From positions 1 to 42,272 of the forward strand of contig NZ_JAKSYE010000107.1 in the NCBI RefSeq assembly GCF_022829685.1: a stretch of 42,272 bases of DNA, written 5' to 3'. The notes below the pieces were generated by a model that saw only the letters and a list, made by a program, of their open reading frames with translations, searched no databases and had not been told where the DNA came from. Source of the stretch: Methylobacterium sp. E-045. GTDB lineage: Bacteria > Pseudomonadota > Alphaproteobacteria > Rhizobiales > Beijerinckiaceae. Shown piece after piece: positions 17,404 through 25,331 of the stretch. The number at the start of each line of letters is the position of its first letter. Position 1 is the stretch's first letter. Both the position numbers and the translations under genes were made by a program.

Positions 17404-17676
17404 ATGGATGCGCGCGCGATCATCGGCTGGAACCTACGGCAGTTTCGGGTGGCTAAAGGCCTGTCCCAGGAACGATTGGCTTTGGCGGCCGGTATTGATC
17501 GGTCTTATGTCGGCCGGGTTGAACGCGGCTCGGAGAATGTGACCATCTCGACGCTCGAAGCCCTCGCGATGGTGCTAGACGTACCAGTGGCCGTGTTACT
17601 CACCGAACCCGTCGAAGGGGCGACTGCGCCTTCGCCTCTCCGTTCTGGCCGCCATCCAAAAAGTTCGCCCGACTAG
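17404..17676 (+). CDS. XRE-family helix-turn-helix regulator
   Basis: A 90-residue protein with an HTH_3 domain at about 8-62: NLRQFRVAKGLSQERLALAAG forms helices 1 and 2, and DRSYVGRVERG is the recognition helix and its end. The start at ATG 17404 gives the usual length before helix 1. It is divergent from the four-gene secreted/membrane operon, with a palindrome in between, so it is probably the local regulator of that operon and of itself. The C-terminal 25 residues are Pro/Ser-rich and disordered. Confidence 0.9.
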   Translation: MDARAIIGWNLRQFRVAKGLSQERLALAAGIDRSYVGRVERGSENVTISTLEALAMVLDVPVAVLLTEPVEGATAPSPLRSGRHPKSSPD

Positions 17677-17711
17677 CTAGTTCGAGGAACTTCCCGTCGG
17701 CGCGTTCACCG

Positions 17712-18095
17712 TCAGTACTCGTCTGCAAGCATGACCGTGAGTACCCTGGCCGTTATCGAAGGGTCGGCTGCATCGGGCGAGTGACCCAGCATGGCGAGGT
17801 CGTAGGTGTCGATCTTCCAGTAGCACCGGTGACCGCCGACCTCGACAACGCCGAAGTCGTGTTCGTCATAGGGGGCGTTGCCGGGCTCGAACCCCGTGAA
17901 CCGCCGCACGGCCAGCAGCACGGCGATGCGGTCGGCGTCCCGCATGTTGACGACGCCCGGTGTCTCCAGCACTGCGCCGCCCCTGAAGGTACGGCGAAAC
18001 GCATCGTTGAGGTTGCGAATGGCAGCGGTGGCATGGGCCGCCGCTGATTCACTCGGCAGTCCACTGGGTTCAGCGACGGGGGACATCATGGTCAT
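17712..18095 (-). CDS. DUF3768 protein
   Basis: A 127-residue protein. ATG 18095 is preferred because AGGG lies 8 bases upstream. It shows the DUF3768 pattern: IRNLNDAFRRTFRGG near the start, VVNMRDADRIAVL, then PYDEHDFGVVEV and CYWKIDTYD. DUF3768 proteins are common on alphaproteobacterial plasmids and islands and have no established function. It is second in a two-gene unit with the gene just upstream (10 bases between stop and start). Confidence 0.8.
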   Translation of the reverse strand: MTMMSPVAEPSGLPSESAAAHATAAIRNLNDAFRRTFRGGAVLETPGVVNMRDADRIAVLLAVRRFTGFEPGNAPYDEHDFGVVEVGGHRCYWKIDTYDLAMLGHSPDAADPSITARVLTVMLADEY

Positions 18096-18105
18096 GCCGG
18101 TGACC

Positions 18106-18735
18106 CTACGCCTCAGGGCCAAGCGGGCTGAGCAGCGCGAGCGCGTCGCGATGCCGAACGAAGTGAGCTTCCTCGGGCCAATCGCGCCACCGCAGCTCGA
18201 AGAGGCTGTCGGCCTTGGTGTAGACGACTATCGATTCGAACCAACCCTCCTGAGGCCCGGTTGAAGCCAGTACCAAGCTGCCGACCTTGACCGTATCCCA
18301 ACCGGCAGGCCGCGCAGGATCACTCGCAGGCGTAGGGGCATCGCTTGAGGGCGGCGAGCTCGCTATGACTTGTATCGGGCTCGGTGGCGCCTCGCCGGGG
18401 CCTGCTAGGGCCAACAGGCGCTCGTACAGCGCCTTCTTGACGAACGGCACGAACCCACGCCCGCTTTGAGCGAAGATCCGGCCTGCGGGCAGCTGAACGG
18501 CAACGGCACGATGCTCATCGGTTGTGATGTGCAGTACCCGTAAGCCCATCAGCCCGGCCGCCCGCTCGGCGAGTTCGACCTCGGCGTGGGTGAACGTCGA
18601 GGCGTGTGGCTTGCCGCCCTCATCGGTGCCGAACAATATGACGGCCGGCGTGACGGCAGGGTTGGCGGTAGCCGTTGCCCCGTCGTCGTTGGTTTCGGTG
18701 GCGGCTTCGCTTTTGGCAGTTGTTGGCGTGGTCAT
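18106..18735 (-). CDS. Unknown plasmid-type protein upstream of DUF3768
   Basis: A 209-residue protein starting at ATG 18735, with AGGAG 7 bases upstream. A disordered Thr/Ala-rich N-terminus (1 to about 30) precedes a folded region (about 33-110, with ILFGTDEGGKPHASTF and LPAGRIFAQSGRGFVPFV), a Pro/Ser linker, and a small C-terminal domain (about 145-205, GWDTVKVGSLVLAS, then WPEEAHFVRHRDALALL) that resembles beta-barrel modules. The family is not named here. Pairing with DUF3768 suggests a plasmid or island maintenance role (inference). It is first in its operon, behind a strong promoter and a structured leader. Confidence 0.65.
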   Translation of the reverse strand: MTTPTTAKSEAATETNDDGATATANPAVTPAVILFGTDEGGKPHASTFTHAEVELAERAAGLMGLRVLHITTDEHRAVAVQLPAGRIFAQSGRGFVPFVKKALYERLLALAGPGEAPPSPIQVIASSPPSSDAPTPASDPARPAGWDTVKVGSLVLASTGPQEGWFESIVVYTKADSLFELRWRDWPEEAHFVRHRDALALLSPLGPEA

Positions 18736-18756
18736 CACAGGGCTCCTGAAACGAAG

Positions 18757-18778
18757 AAGGCGGCCCGAAGGCCGCCTT
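18757..18778 (-). promoter_or_regulatory. UUCG-capped hairpin just before the ribosome site
   Basis: On the minus strand AAGGCGGCC-TTCG-GGCCGCCTT forms a 9-bp GC-rich stem with a very stable UUCG loop. It ends about 12 bases before the AGGAG of the gene starting at 18735 and lies inside its predicted leader. Without a following T run it is more likely a leader or processing structure than a terminator. Confidence 0.6.
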
Positions 18779-18802
18779 GCTAAGTGATCGATGAAGAGGT
18801 GT

Positions 18803-18868
18803 TAATGCCGACGCCCACCGGCCATTTTTCCAATGTAGTAAGGCGCGGTGTTTGAGGCGTCGGCATTA
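18803..18868 (-). ncRNA. Long inverted repeat in the leader of the 18735 gene
   Basis: TAATGCCGACGCC (18803-18815) and its exact complement (18856-18868) make a 13-bp stem. A further CACCG/CGGTG pair (18816-18820 and 18846-18850) extends it inward. The loop contains a T run on the plus strand. It lies inside the predicted 5' leader (about 18898 to 18736) of the two-gene unit. Possible roles are an attenuator, a binding site for a regulator or a small RNA; none is proven. Confidence 0.45.
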
Positions 18869-18904
18869 GCATTTGATGCGTCGTAAAAACAGCGACTGTC
18901 GTCG

Positions 18905-18933
18905 GTTATATAGGAATAAATTCAGCATGTCAA
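18905..18933 (-). promoter_or_regulatory. Strong sigma70-type promoter
   Basis: On the minus strand TTGACA (18933-18928), a 17-base spacer and TATAAC (18910-18905) match the consensus closely. Transcription would start near 18898, leaving a leader of about 160 bases before ATG 18735 with two strong hairpins. Confidence 0.7.
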
Positions 18934-19243
18934 CTGCATGCTTAAAAGTGGCGTCTAAAGCCGCCAGCGATTGTGCTCAGACAGCGGACGCCCCATCTCA
19001 TTGACGGCGGTGACCGACTTCGACGCGTCCCAGTGGTTGCAAATTAGCGCGGCCCCGTACCAATGGTCTGCAAAGGGTGGGGAGTGGTAGTTGGCTCTCC
19101 GTCCGAAAGCGGACTTTCTGTTGTGCGCTGAATCACGAACGTTCAGGCGGAACGTTCGACTTCCAGAATGCTGACGTTAAGATTGCGATTGTCGTCAATG
19201 GGAATGGGTCTTGAGTGTTTGGGCCAAATGAATCGATGCATCC
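18934..19243. other. Gap without a gene, contains two short inverted repeats
   Basis: No coding frame with recognisable content. GTCCG-AAAG-CGGAC (19101-19114) is a small hairpin followed by TTT and could end transcription on the plus strand. CGAACGTTC (19136-19144) and GAACGTTCG (19150-19158) form a perfect 9-bp inverted repeat, listed separately. Confidence 0.45.
19136..19158. repeat. Perfect 9-bp inverted repeat, GAACGTTC type
   Basis: CGAACGTTC and GAACGTTCG are separated by five bases (AGGCG). Each arm contains the self-complementary GAACGTTC, so the site is doubly palindromic. It lies 85 bases beyond the stop of the GIY-YIG gene and could be a terminator without T run, or a protein-binding site. 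Confidence 0.45.
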
Positions 19244-20290
19244 TTATTTGAGCGCCAGATCAATGGCTTCTTCTACAAGACCCGGCGTTGCTTTGAACCA
19301 TTCCGTCGCACTGAAGGTCCGCCCGTCCGGCCCGGTGACCCTCAGCGCGACATGGTAGGATCGAAGCGCGCGATGGATGCGCTGCTCGGCTTCTTTCGCC
19401 GAGTGGCCTTTCAACTCGTAGGTTTCTAGGATTTCCACCGGCGCGAAGAGGAACGTCGACTGCGTCTCGGCACGCGCGATGCGGTCTTCGACGGTGCCCG
19501 ACGTCGTGCCAACCTTCAGCAGACCCCGCGCTTCTGGTTTATCGGAGCGAGATCGCAGCACGTAGACGAAGCCAGTTCGAGCGCCCTCGAACAAGGGACC
19601 CACGTCCATCGTCCCGATCCGGCGAGCATCCTTGTCCTCGTAAAGCCGCCGGACGAGCGACGACATCAAGAGGTTCGATTCCGTGCCGTTGTCGAAGATC
19701 ACGCGCAAGCGCGCGTCCGGCTTGCCGTTGCGGCGATGCTCGTCACGAAGGTCCGCGATGTAGACGAGCTGCCCTTTCAGAACGAAGAATTCGCCCAGTT
19801 CGACGCGCTCCTGCCGGAATGCCTGGGGCTTGCGCGCTCCTTCCTCGACCGCTTTGCGTATCCGCTCCATCAGCGGCTCAAAACGCTCGAAATCAGCACA
19901 GGCGCGACGGTCGGCAACGAAATCGGGACGTGCCATCGGCTTCAGTTCTTCGCGCACTTCGAAGATGCCGAGCCCGTCCGAGAGCAAAGGATCGTCGAGC
20001 GGGTCCGCAAGGCTGCCTTTTTCGAACACGAGGCTGTGTCTGTCGTAGGATACGAGACCCTCGAGATCCGCTTTCGATGCTCGCAATCCGGAAAGTTCAT
20101 TCGCCAGCATGCGTTCGCGAACGCCCCTTCCCGGTTCGGAGATCGGTTCCGTTCCGTTCTCCTCGACGAAAATGTTGATGCGCTCGATCACCTCGACCGC
20201 GCGGTCGAGCAAGGGCGTCCGTGCCGCTTTCGGCTTCTCGTCCGGCGTCAGGAGAAGATCGTCGTTGAAGTAGTCGATCGCTTCAGGCAT
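19244..20290 (-). CDS. GIY-YIG nuclease-domain protein, third gene of restriction cluster
   Basis: A 348-residue protein. The start ATG 20290 overlaps the end of the helicase gene (ATGCCTGA), which is better than the upstream in-frame starts inside that gene. Residues 1-230 are unrecognised. The C-terminal part (about 238-340) is a GIY-YIG domain of the T5orf172/MUG113 type: FVYVL at 241-245, LLKVGTT at 258-263, R270 after EDR, and the probable metal-binding Glu302 in AEQRIHRAL; TEWF at 329-332 is also typical. It would nick or cut DNA. Coupled translation with the helicase and methyltransferase suggests it supplies the cutting activity of the system (inference). Confidence 0.82.
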   Translation of the reverse strand: MPEAIDYFNDDLLLTPDEKPKAARTPLLDRAVEVIERINIFVEENGTEPISEPGRGVRERMLANELSGLRASKADLEGLVSYDRHSLVFEKGSLADPLDDPLLSDGLGIFEVREELKPMARPDFVADRRACADFERFEPLMERIRKAVEEGARKPQAFRQERVELGEFFVLKGQLVYIADLRDEHRRNGKPDARLRVIFDNGTESNLLMSSLVRRLYEDKDARRIGTMDVGPLFEGARTGFVYVLRSRSDKPEARGLLKVGTTSGTVEDRIARAETQSTFLFAPVEILETYELKGHSAKEAEQRIHRALRSYHVALRVTGPDGRTFSATEWFKATPGLVEEAIDLALK

Positions 20291-22433
20291 CGACCTGTCC
20301 CTCGTCGGCGCCCGCCATGGCAGTGCGTTTCTCTCGCGAGAGCTTGCGCAGGAATGCCAATGCCTCTGCCAAACGCACCTCCCGGCCATTCGGAGAGTTC
20401 AGATTTGGCTCGCGGCTTTCGCGCTCGATGAATTCCTTGATGCGCAGATAGAGCTTTTCGGCCTCTTCCTGCGTCATGCTGACCTTTAAAGCGCGAACCT
20501 CGCCATGAAGGCGGGCGAGCAACTCCTCTGAAAGCTCCTTGGACAACAGCTCGTAGGCGTCGTCGAAATCGCGGCGGCCGCCGAGGAGATCGACCTGCAG
20601 CTCCTGCACGTTGATGAACCGCCTCGCCTGCTGCACGAAGCGATCGCCGGCGTTCGGACCGGTTGCCGTGCGTTCGCCGCCGCCCTCTTCCGGCCCCGAG
20701 AACAAAGACTGCTCCTCTTCGGACATGCTGGGCGTCTGGATGATGCTCGGGTCTTTGGCGACCTCGCGGCCCAGCCCGGCACGCACGCCGAACAGGCCGA
20801 CGGCGTCCCGAACCTGCTCTCCAGAGAAGCCAGGGTAACGCCGCTTGATGACGTCCGTGACGACGAGATCGTACATCACATCCGTATGGTGATCATCGGG
20901 ATTGATCATCACCGTCAGCGTACGCGGGTCGTTCTGAACATCGGCGAACAGGTCGTTGAAGTCGGTCTCGATCGCCTCGACGGCCTTCTCGTCGATTTCT
21001 GGCATGCCGACGATCTCGATCTCGCCGGCGTTGGTCACGGGTTCCGATTTAGACTTTTCGCCTTGCGAGCCGTCGAACCCGTCCGCGCCCTTGTGGGTGC
21101 GGAACTTGAACACGGGCGCCATCACCTGCTCCATCAGGAGCGACACCGAAATTGCCTTGAGCATATCGTTGACGGCGCGGCTCACCGCTTCGTCCTTGGC
21201 GAAGGGTGCGGAGACGAGATTGGTGAACTGCGCTTCCGTCTTGCCCGGCGCGTCGCGCGTCGCTCTCCCGATGATCTGCACGACTTCGGTGAGCGAGCCT
21301 CGGTAGCCGACTGTGAGAACGTGCTCGCACCAGATCCAGTCGAAGCCTTCCTTGGCCATGCCGAGCGCAATGATGATGTCGACGCCGTCGCGGTCCTTCA
21401 CCGTGCGCAAGGAGGCCAGCACCTTCTCGCGATCGGCGCTGTCGTCCACGAGGTTGGCGATCCTGAGCGTTCGATCACCTACCATGAGATGAACGAAACC
21501 GGTCACGCGGTCGACGCTCGTCTTGGGGTTCTTGCCCAGGCGGTCGCCGATCGCGTCCACGATCGCGTCCACCGCGAACATCTTGTTCACCCCACTGCCC
21601 TCGGCCGAGCCAACATGGGGAATGTGCACGATGGTCTTCAGGTTTGGATCGAGAGCGTCGCCGATCGCGTCGAGATACCGGCCCTGGTAGAAGCGGAAGT
21701 TAATACGCAGCGTCTTGAGATACTCGTAGCCGTTGAGCTGCTCGTAATAGGTGTAGATCACCTTCTCGAAGCGAGCCTCGTCCTGCGGGTGCAGCACCGC
21801 CGTGCCGTCGCCGCGAAAGTAGGAGCCGGTCATGGCGAGGATATGCGCCGCGTCGTGCCCTGTTTCCCCCGCACGGTCGATCAGCCCGCGCAGGAGATTG
21901 CCTAGGCGGCTGTTCTCGTCCGAAGACGCGTGATGCAACTCGTCCACGCAGACGAGCGCGCGATCGAACAGGGCCACGTCGTTCGTCTTGGCATATGCGG
22001 CCCGCAAGGTGGAGTGGGTGCACAGTGCCGTCCGGCCACCGCCCCCACCCCGGAGGAACGCGATGAGTTCGTCCGCCTTACCGCCCGTTTCCGAGCCGAC
22101 GGTGCAAAGATCGAGATCGAGCAGCCAGTCCGAGTGGAAGCCGCCCGCCGCAAGGCCCGAGGCCCGGAACGAGGCGCCAATGGAGCGCTCGGGCACCGCG
22201 ATCACCACGCGGTCGACGGCACCGGCGCGCAGCTTTTCCAGTCCGATGAACATGGCCGCACGCGACTTGCCCGAGGCGGGTGGCGACTTCACCAAGAGAT
22301 GCTGCGCGTCCCGCTTGTCCCAAACACGGGCCTGCATGGCGCGCATTCCGAGACTGTCGGTCGCCTTGGACGCGCCCGTTCCGTCGTAGTTGAGGGTGAT
22401 GGAGCCGAGCCCGTTCTCGCCCGCCTTGCTCAT
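20283..22433 (-). CDS. DEAD/DEAH-type SF2 helicase of restriction cluster
   Basis: A 716-residue SF2 ATPase resembling type III or type I restriction translocases. Motif I SPPASGKS is at 50-57, motif II DELH at 164-167, motif III MTGSY at 201-205, and motif VI QIIGRATRD at 386-394. A C-terminal region (about 430-716) of unrecognised helical character carries acidic and coiled-coil stretches. The start overlaps the methyltransferase stop (22430-22433, ATGA) and the end overlaps the GIY-YIG gene. The three genes are therefore one translationally coupled unit. It probably couples ATP hydrolysis to DNA tracking and to nuclease action. Confidence 0.88.
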   Translation of the reverse strand: MSKAGENGLGSITLNYDGTGASKATDSLGMRAMQARVWDKRDAQHLLVKSPPASGKSRAAMFIGLEKLRAGAVDRVVIAVPERSIGASFRASGLAAGGFHSDWLLDLDLCTVGSETGGKADELIAFLRGGGGGRTALCTHSTLRAAYAKTNDVALFDRALVCVDELHHASSDENSRLGNLLRGLIDRAGETGHDAAHILAMTGSYFRGDGTAVLHPQDEARFEKVIYTYYEQLNGYEYLKTLRINFRFYQGRYLDAIGDALDPNLKTIVHIPHVGSAEGSGVNKMFAVDAIVDAIGDRLGKNPKTSVDRVTGFVHLMVGDRTLRIANLVDDSADREKVLASLRTVKDRDGVDIIIALGMAKEGFDWIWCEHVLTVGYRGSLTEVVQIIGRATRDAPGKTEAQFTNLVSAPFAKDEAVSRAVNDMLKAISVSLLMEQVMAPVFKFRTHKGADGFDGSQGEKSKSEPVTNAGEIEIVGMPEIDEKAVEAIETDFNDLFADVQNDPRTLTVMINPDDHHTDVMYDLVVTDVIKRRYPGFSGEQVRDAVGLFGVRAGLGREVAKDPSIIQTPSMSEEEQSLFSGPEEGGGERTATGPNAGDRFVQQARRFINVQELQVDLLGGRRDFDDAYELLSKELSEELLARLHGEVRALKVSMTQEEAEKLYLRIKEFIERESREPNLNSPNGREVRLAEALAFLRKLSREKRTAMAGADEGQVDA

Positions 22434-25201
22434 GCGTTCGCCCTTTTCCTAGCCGTGCCGGTTTCCTGTTCTCCGGTAGCCATCCGCTCGTAGAGTTGCA
22501 GCATATGTTCGATCCGATCGGCATCCGAGCGATAGCGGCGCGAACCGAAGATCGTCTCCATTGTCGCGTCCAGCTCTTCATGGGCAAGGCGAAGGGCGCG
22601 CGGCATGGTGACGGGGACGTAGAGTTCGCCGAGGGACTGGCCGAACCCCGCTTCCTTCCGCGCCAGATCGATCGCCCACCAGTGCTCTTCCAGATCGGCC
22701 TTGCGGCGGTCCGAGAGCGAAGGCAGCGGGAATGTGTTCCAGACGAGCGTGTTCACGTATGATGGATCTTCTTTCAGTCGCCCACCAACTGCTTCCAGCC
22801 AGAGCCGGTGTAGACGCGAAGACAAAACGGCAGCCTGCCAGATAGCACCATCGAAAATTCCAAATAGTCGATCTTGGGTAATCGCATCAGCGCCCATCAC
22901 ATCCACCGGAAGCCAGATGCGGTTGAGCGACGAAACTCGTGGCACCATGATCGTGTGCGATGTCGCGGCGCCGGGCCGTTGCAGAAAGCGATGGGGTCGA
23001 TCCGCGAACGCCTTCGAAATGTCCGATGCCTTCTCTTCTGAGCGGTCCCGCGTGACGGCCTCGAAGCGTCGTGCGATTTCGGGGATGCTTCTCGCTGCCT
23101 CGACCTTGTCATCATCCACCCAAAGGCAATATCGCTCGATCCCCTTCATCAACTCCTGAGAGCCGTAGAGCCGCCTTATGAAGCGGGCGGCATCCGGACT
23201 TGCATTAAGCAGCATGTCCCGCTCGCTGCGATCGAGGATCAGATTGCCGCCGTCGGTGGGTTGGTTACCGCGTGTCATAGGTTCGAGGTCCGGTGCGAGC
23301 GGCTTGCTCGTTTTGGCGACGATGACCGTGGTGCCAGGTGCAAGGTAGGGGCCGATCACCTCCACGTCGCGCACGGTGTCGCCGTCGAACAGGCGCTTGG
23401 GCGGCAGCACCGTTGATCGGCTCGCGCTGCCGAGCGACATAAGGTCGTCGATCAGGTCATGACGTCGATCGGGCGCGATCTCCGTCTTCTCGGATTTTGG
23501 GCCCATGCCGACGATCACGCAGGTCACGCCCGCATTGTGGACGGCAAGGTTCGACCACTTGAACGAACGGTGAGCGAAGCGGATTTCAAGGCTTTCCATG
23601 AGGTGCGGCCAAAGCTCCGGCACCTGAACGCCCTGTACGATGGAGTTGGTCGCCACGAAGGCGAAGGGCGCATCCGTCGCCAGCGCGTAGTCCCGCGCCT
23701 TGGCGAACCAGAGAGTCACGTAGTCGAGATTGCCCCAGTTCTTGACACGCCCCTTGAACACGCGGGCCATGTCGGCTTTCTGATCGGGCGACCAGTAGGA
23801 TGAACCCCGGAACTGCGGGTTCCCAACGACGACCGTCTCCCCCCCCTTTTCGGCGGGGCAGATGTCCAGCCAATTCCGCTCCGCCGCGTTGCCTCGCTCG
23901 ATCACGCCAGCCTTCTGGAGCGGCAGGAAGTCCGTCCGCTGGCCGAGGTCCAGTTCCAGCTGCTGGTCGCACTGGTATTTGGCGATCCACAGGCCCAGCC
24001 GCGCCGCCTGGCAGGCGAAGTCGTCGATCTCGATCCCGAAGAACTGCTCAAGCGCGATGCCAGACAAGCGCGGCGCGGCCAGGCGGCGCATGGCCTCCAT
24101 CTCCAGCGCCCGCATCTCCTTGTAGGCGAGGATCAGAAAATTGCCTGAGCCGCAGGCGGGATCGAACACGCGGATGCGACCAAGACGCTGAAGGAAAGCG
24201 TACAGCCGCCCCTTGTTCGCCCCCGCCCGCTCCAACTCCGCATGGAGCGGGTCGAGAAGAATCGGCTCCAGCACCTTCATGATGTTGGAGGGGGAGGTGT
24301 AGTGCATCCCCAGTTCGCCGCGCTTCTCCACGTCGACGACGGCCTGAAGCATGGAGCCAAAAATGTCGGGATTGATGAGCTTCCAGTTCAACCCGGCGCA
24401 GTCGAGGAGCAATTTGCGGCAGCGCCCGTCGAGCGCCGGCATGGCCACGTCTTCCTCGAACAGGGAGCCGTTGACATATTTCAGCCTGGACCAGGGGCGG
24501 GTCTCGGACGATCGCCTCTCCGGCGGCGTGTTCATATAATCGAAGGCGCTCTGGAGAAACGCGGACAGGTCGCTGCCGTCCACGTTGGACAGGCGAACAG
24601 CGGTCTCGAACACGTCCTTTTCGAAAATGCCGACATCGTCCGAGAACAGGCAGAACAAGACGCGCGCCATGAAGATGTTGAGCGCATGCCGGTCGGCTTC
24701 TCTCGTCCAGGCCTGGTTCGCGTCACGCACCGCGTCGTGGAAGCGCGAGATGAAGCGCGTAGCTCGCACGTCGGCCAGGCGCTCCTTCTTCGGAACGTAG
24801 CGTTCGTGCCCGCCGAGCGGAAAGAACACGTCGCCCTCCAGCGAGAGCATGTCGAGGCCGACGCGCAGCGGCTCCTCGTCGAACCGCGGGCTCGTGTCGT
24901 AGGCGGCGATCCGTTCGCCGTCATAGGCGAGCAGTATGCGGGGACGGCGCCCCTTCGGCGAAGCCTCGACTTCGGCTCGCATTCGATCCAACGCTGCGTC
25001 GGCCGTTCCCGGCTCGCTCGCCTCGAAGCGCAGCATCCTCGTCCAAGTGAAAGCACCGCCCTTCGCAGCGTCGCGCAGTTTCGTGATCGTGGCGCGGGGG
25101 GCTCCCACCGCTTCCATCAACGCCAAGCCGAACGCGCCCCCTGCCGGGGGCTCCGCGGCAAGGTCGTCCAGATTGGAGTAGATCTCTCCTGGGGTCAGCA
25201 T
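22430..25201 (-). CDS. MmeI-like adenine DNA methyltransferase
   Basis: A 923-residue class I SAM-dependent methyltransferase. ATG 25201 is preferred over the TTG at 25231, although no strong ribosome site was found. Residues 170-320 contain the helical spacer typical of MmeI-family enzymes (FMARVLFCLFSDDVGIFEKD at 177-196, HYTSPSNIMKVLEPI at 300-314). SAM motif I FDPACGSGNFL is at 346-356 and the catalytic motif is NPQF at 461-464, a variant of NPPF. The target-recognition and C-terminal domains follow. The N-terminal nuclease part of true MmeI (PD-ExK) is not visible; here separate GIY-YIG and Mrr nucleases are encoded nearby. It should methylate adenine in a specific DNA sequence and may mark host DNA as self. 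Confidence 0.88.
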   Translation of the reverse strand: MLTPGEIYSNLDDLAAEPPAGGAFGLALMEAVGAPRATITKLRDAAKGGAFTWTRMLRFEASEPGTADAALDRMRAEVEASPKGRRPRILLAYDGERIAAYDTSPRFDEEPLRVGLDMLSLEGDVFFPLGGHERYVPKKERLADVRATRFISRFHDAVRDANQAWTREADRHALNIFMARVLFCLFSDDVGIFEKDVFETAVRLSNVDGSDLSAFLQSAFDYMNTPPERRSSETRPWSRLKYVNGSLFEEDVAMPALDGRCRKLLLDCAGLNWKLINPDIFGSMLQAVVDVEKRGELGMHYTSPSNIMKVLEPILLDPLHAELERAGANKGRLYAFLQRLGRIRVFDPACGSGNFLILAYKEMRALEMEAMRRLAAPRLSGIALEQFFGIEIDDFACQAARLGLWIAKYQCDQQLELDLGQRTDFLPLQKAGVIERGNAAERNWLDICPAEKGGETVVVGNPQFRGSSYWSPDQKADMARVFKGRVKNWGNLDYVTLWFAKARDYALATDAPFAFVATNSIVQGVQVPELWPHLMESLEIRFAHRSFKWSNLAVHNAGVTCVIVGMGPKSEKTEIAPDRRHDLIDDLMSLGSASRSTVLPPKRLFDGDTVRDVEVIGPYLAPGTTVIVAKTSKPLAPDLEPMTRGNQPTDGGNLILDRSERDMLLNASPDAARFIRRLYGSQELMKGIERYCLWVDDDKVEAARSIPEIARRFEAVTRDRSEEKASDISKAFADRPHRFLQRPGAATSHTIMVPRVSSLNRIWLPVDVMGADAITQDRLFGIFDGAIWQAAVLSSRLHRLWLEAVGGRLKEDPSYVNTLVWNTFPLPSLSDRRKADLEEHWWAIDLARKEAGFGQSLGELYVPVTMPRALRLAHEELDATMETIFGSRRYRSDADRIEHMLQLYERMATGEQETGTARKRANA

Positions 25202-25331
25202 GGCGCTCGATCGAGCTTTAGAAAACGACAAACCATAGACTTACCAGATCCACCTGCGACGACCGCCCATGGTGTTGTCGACCAGCATTCCCCGGGCTGT
25301 GACGGGAACGCAAACGCAGAAAACGGCCAAA

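Noticed and set aside
20886..21905. 339-codon plus-strand open frame opposite the SF2 helicase
   Set aside because: The minus strand encodes all helicase motifs; this frame has none.
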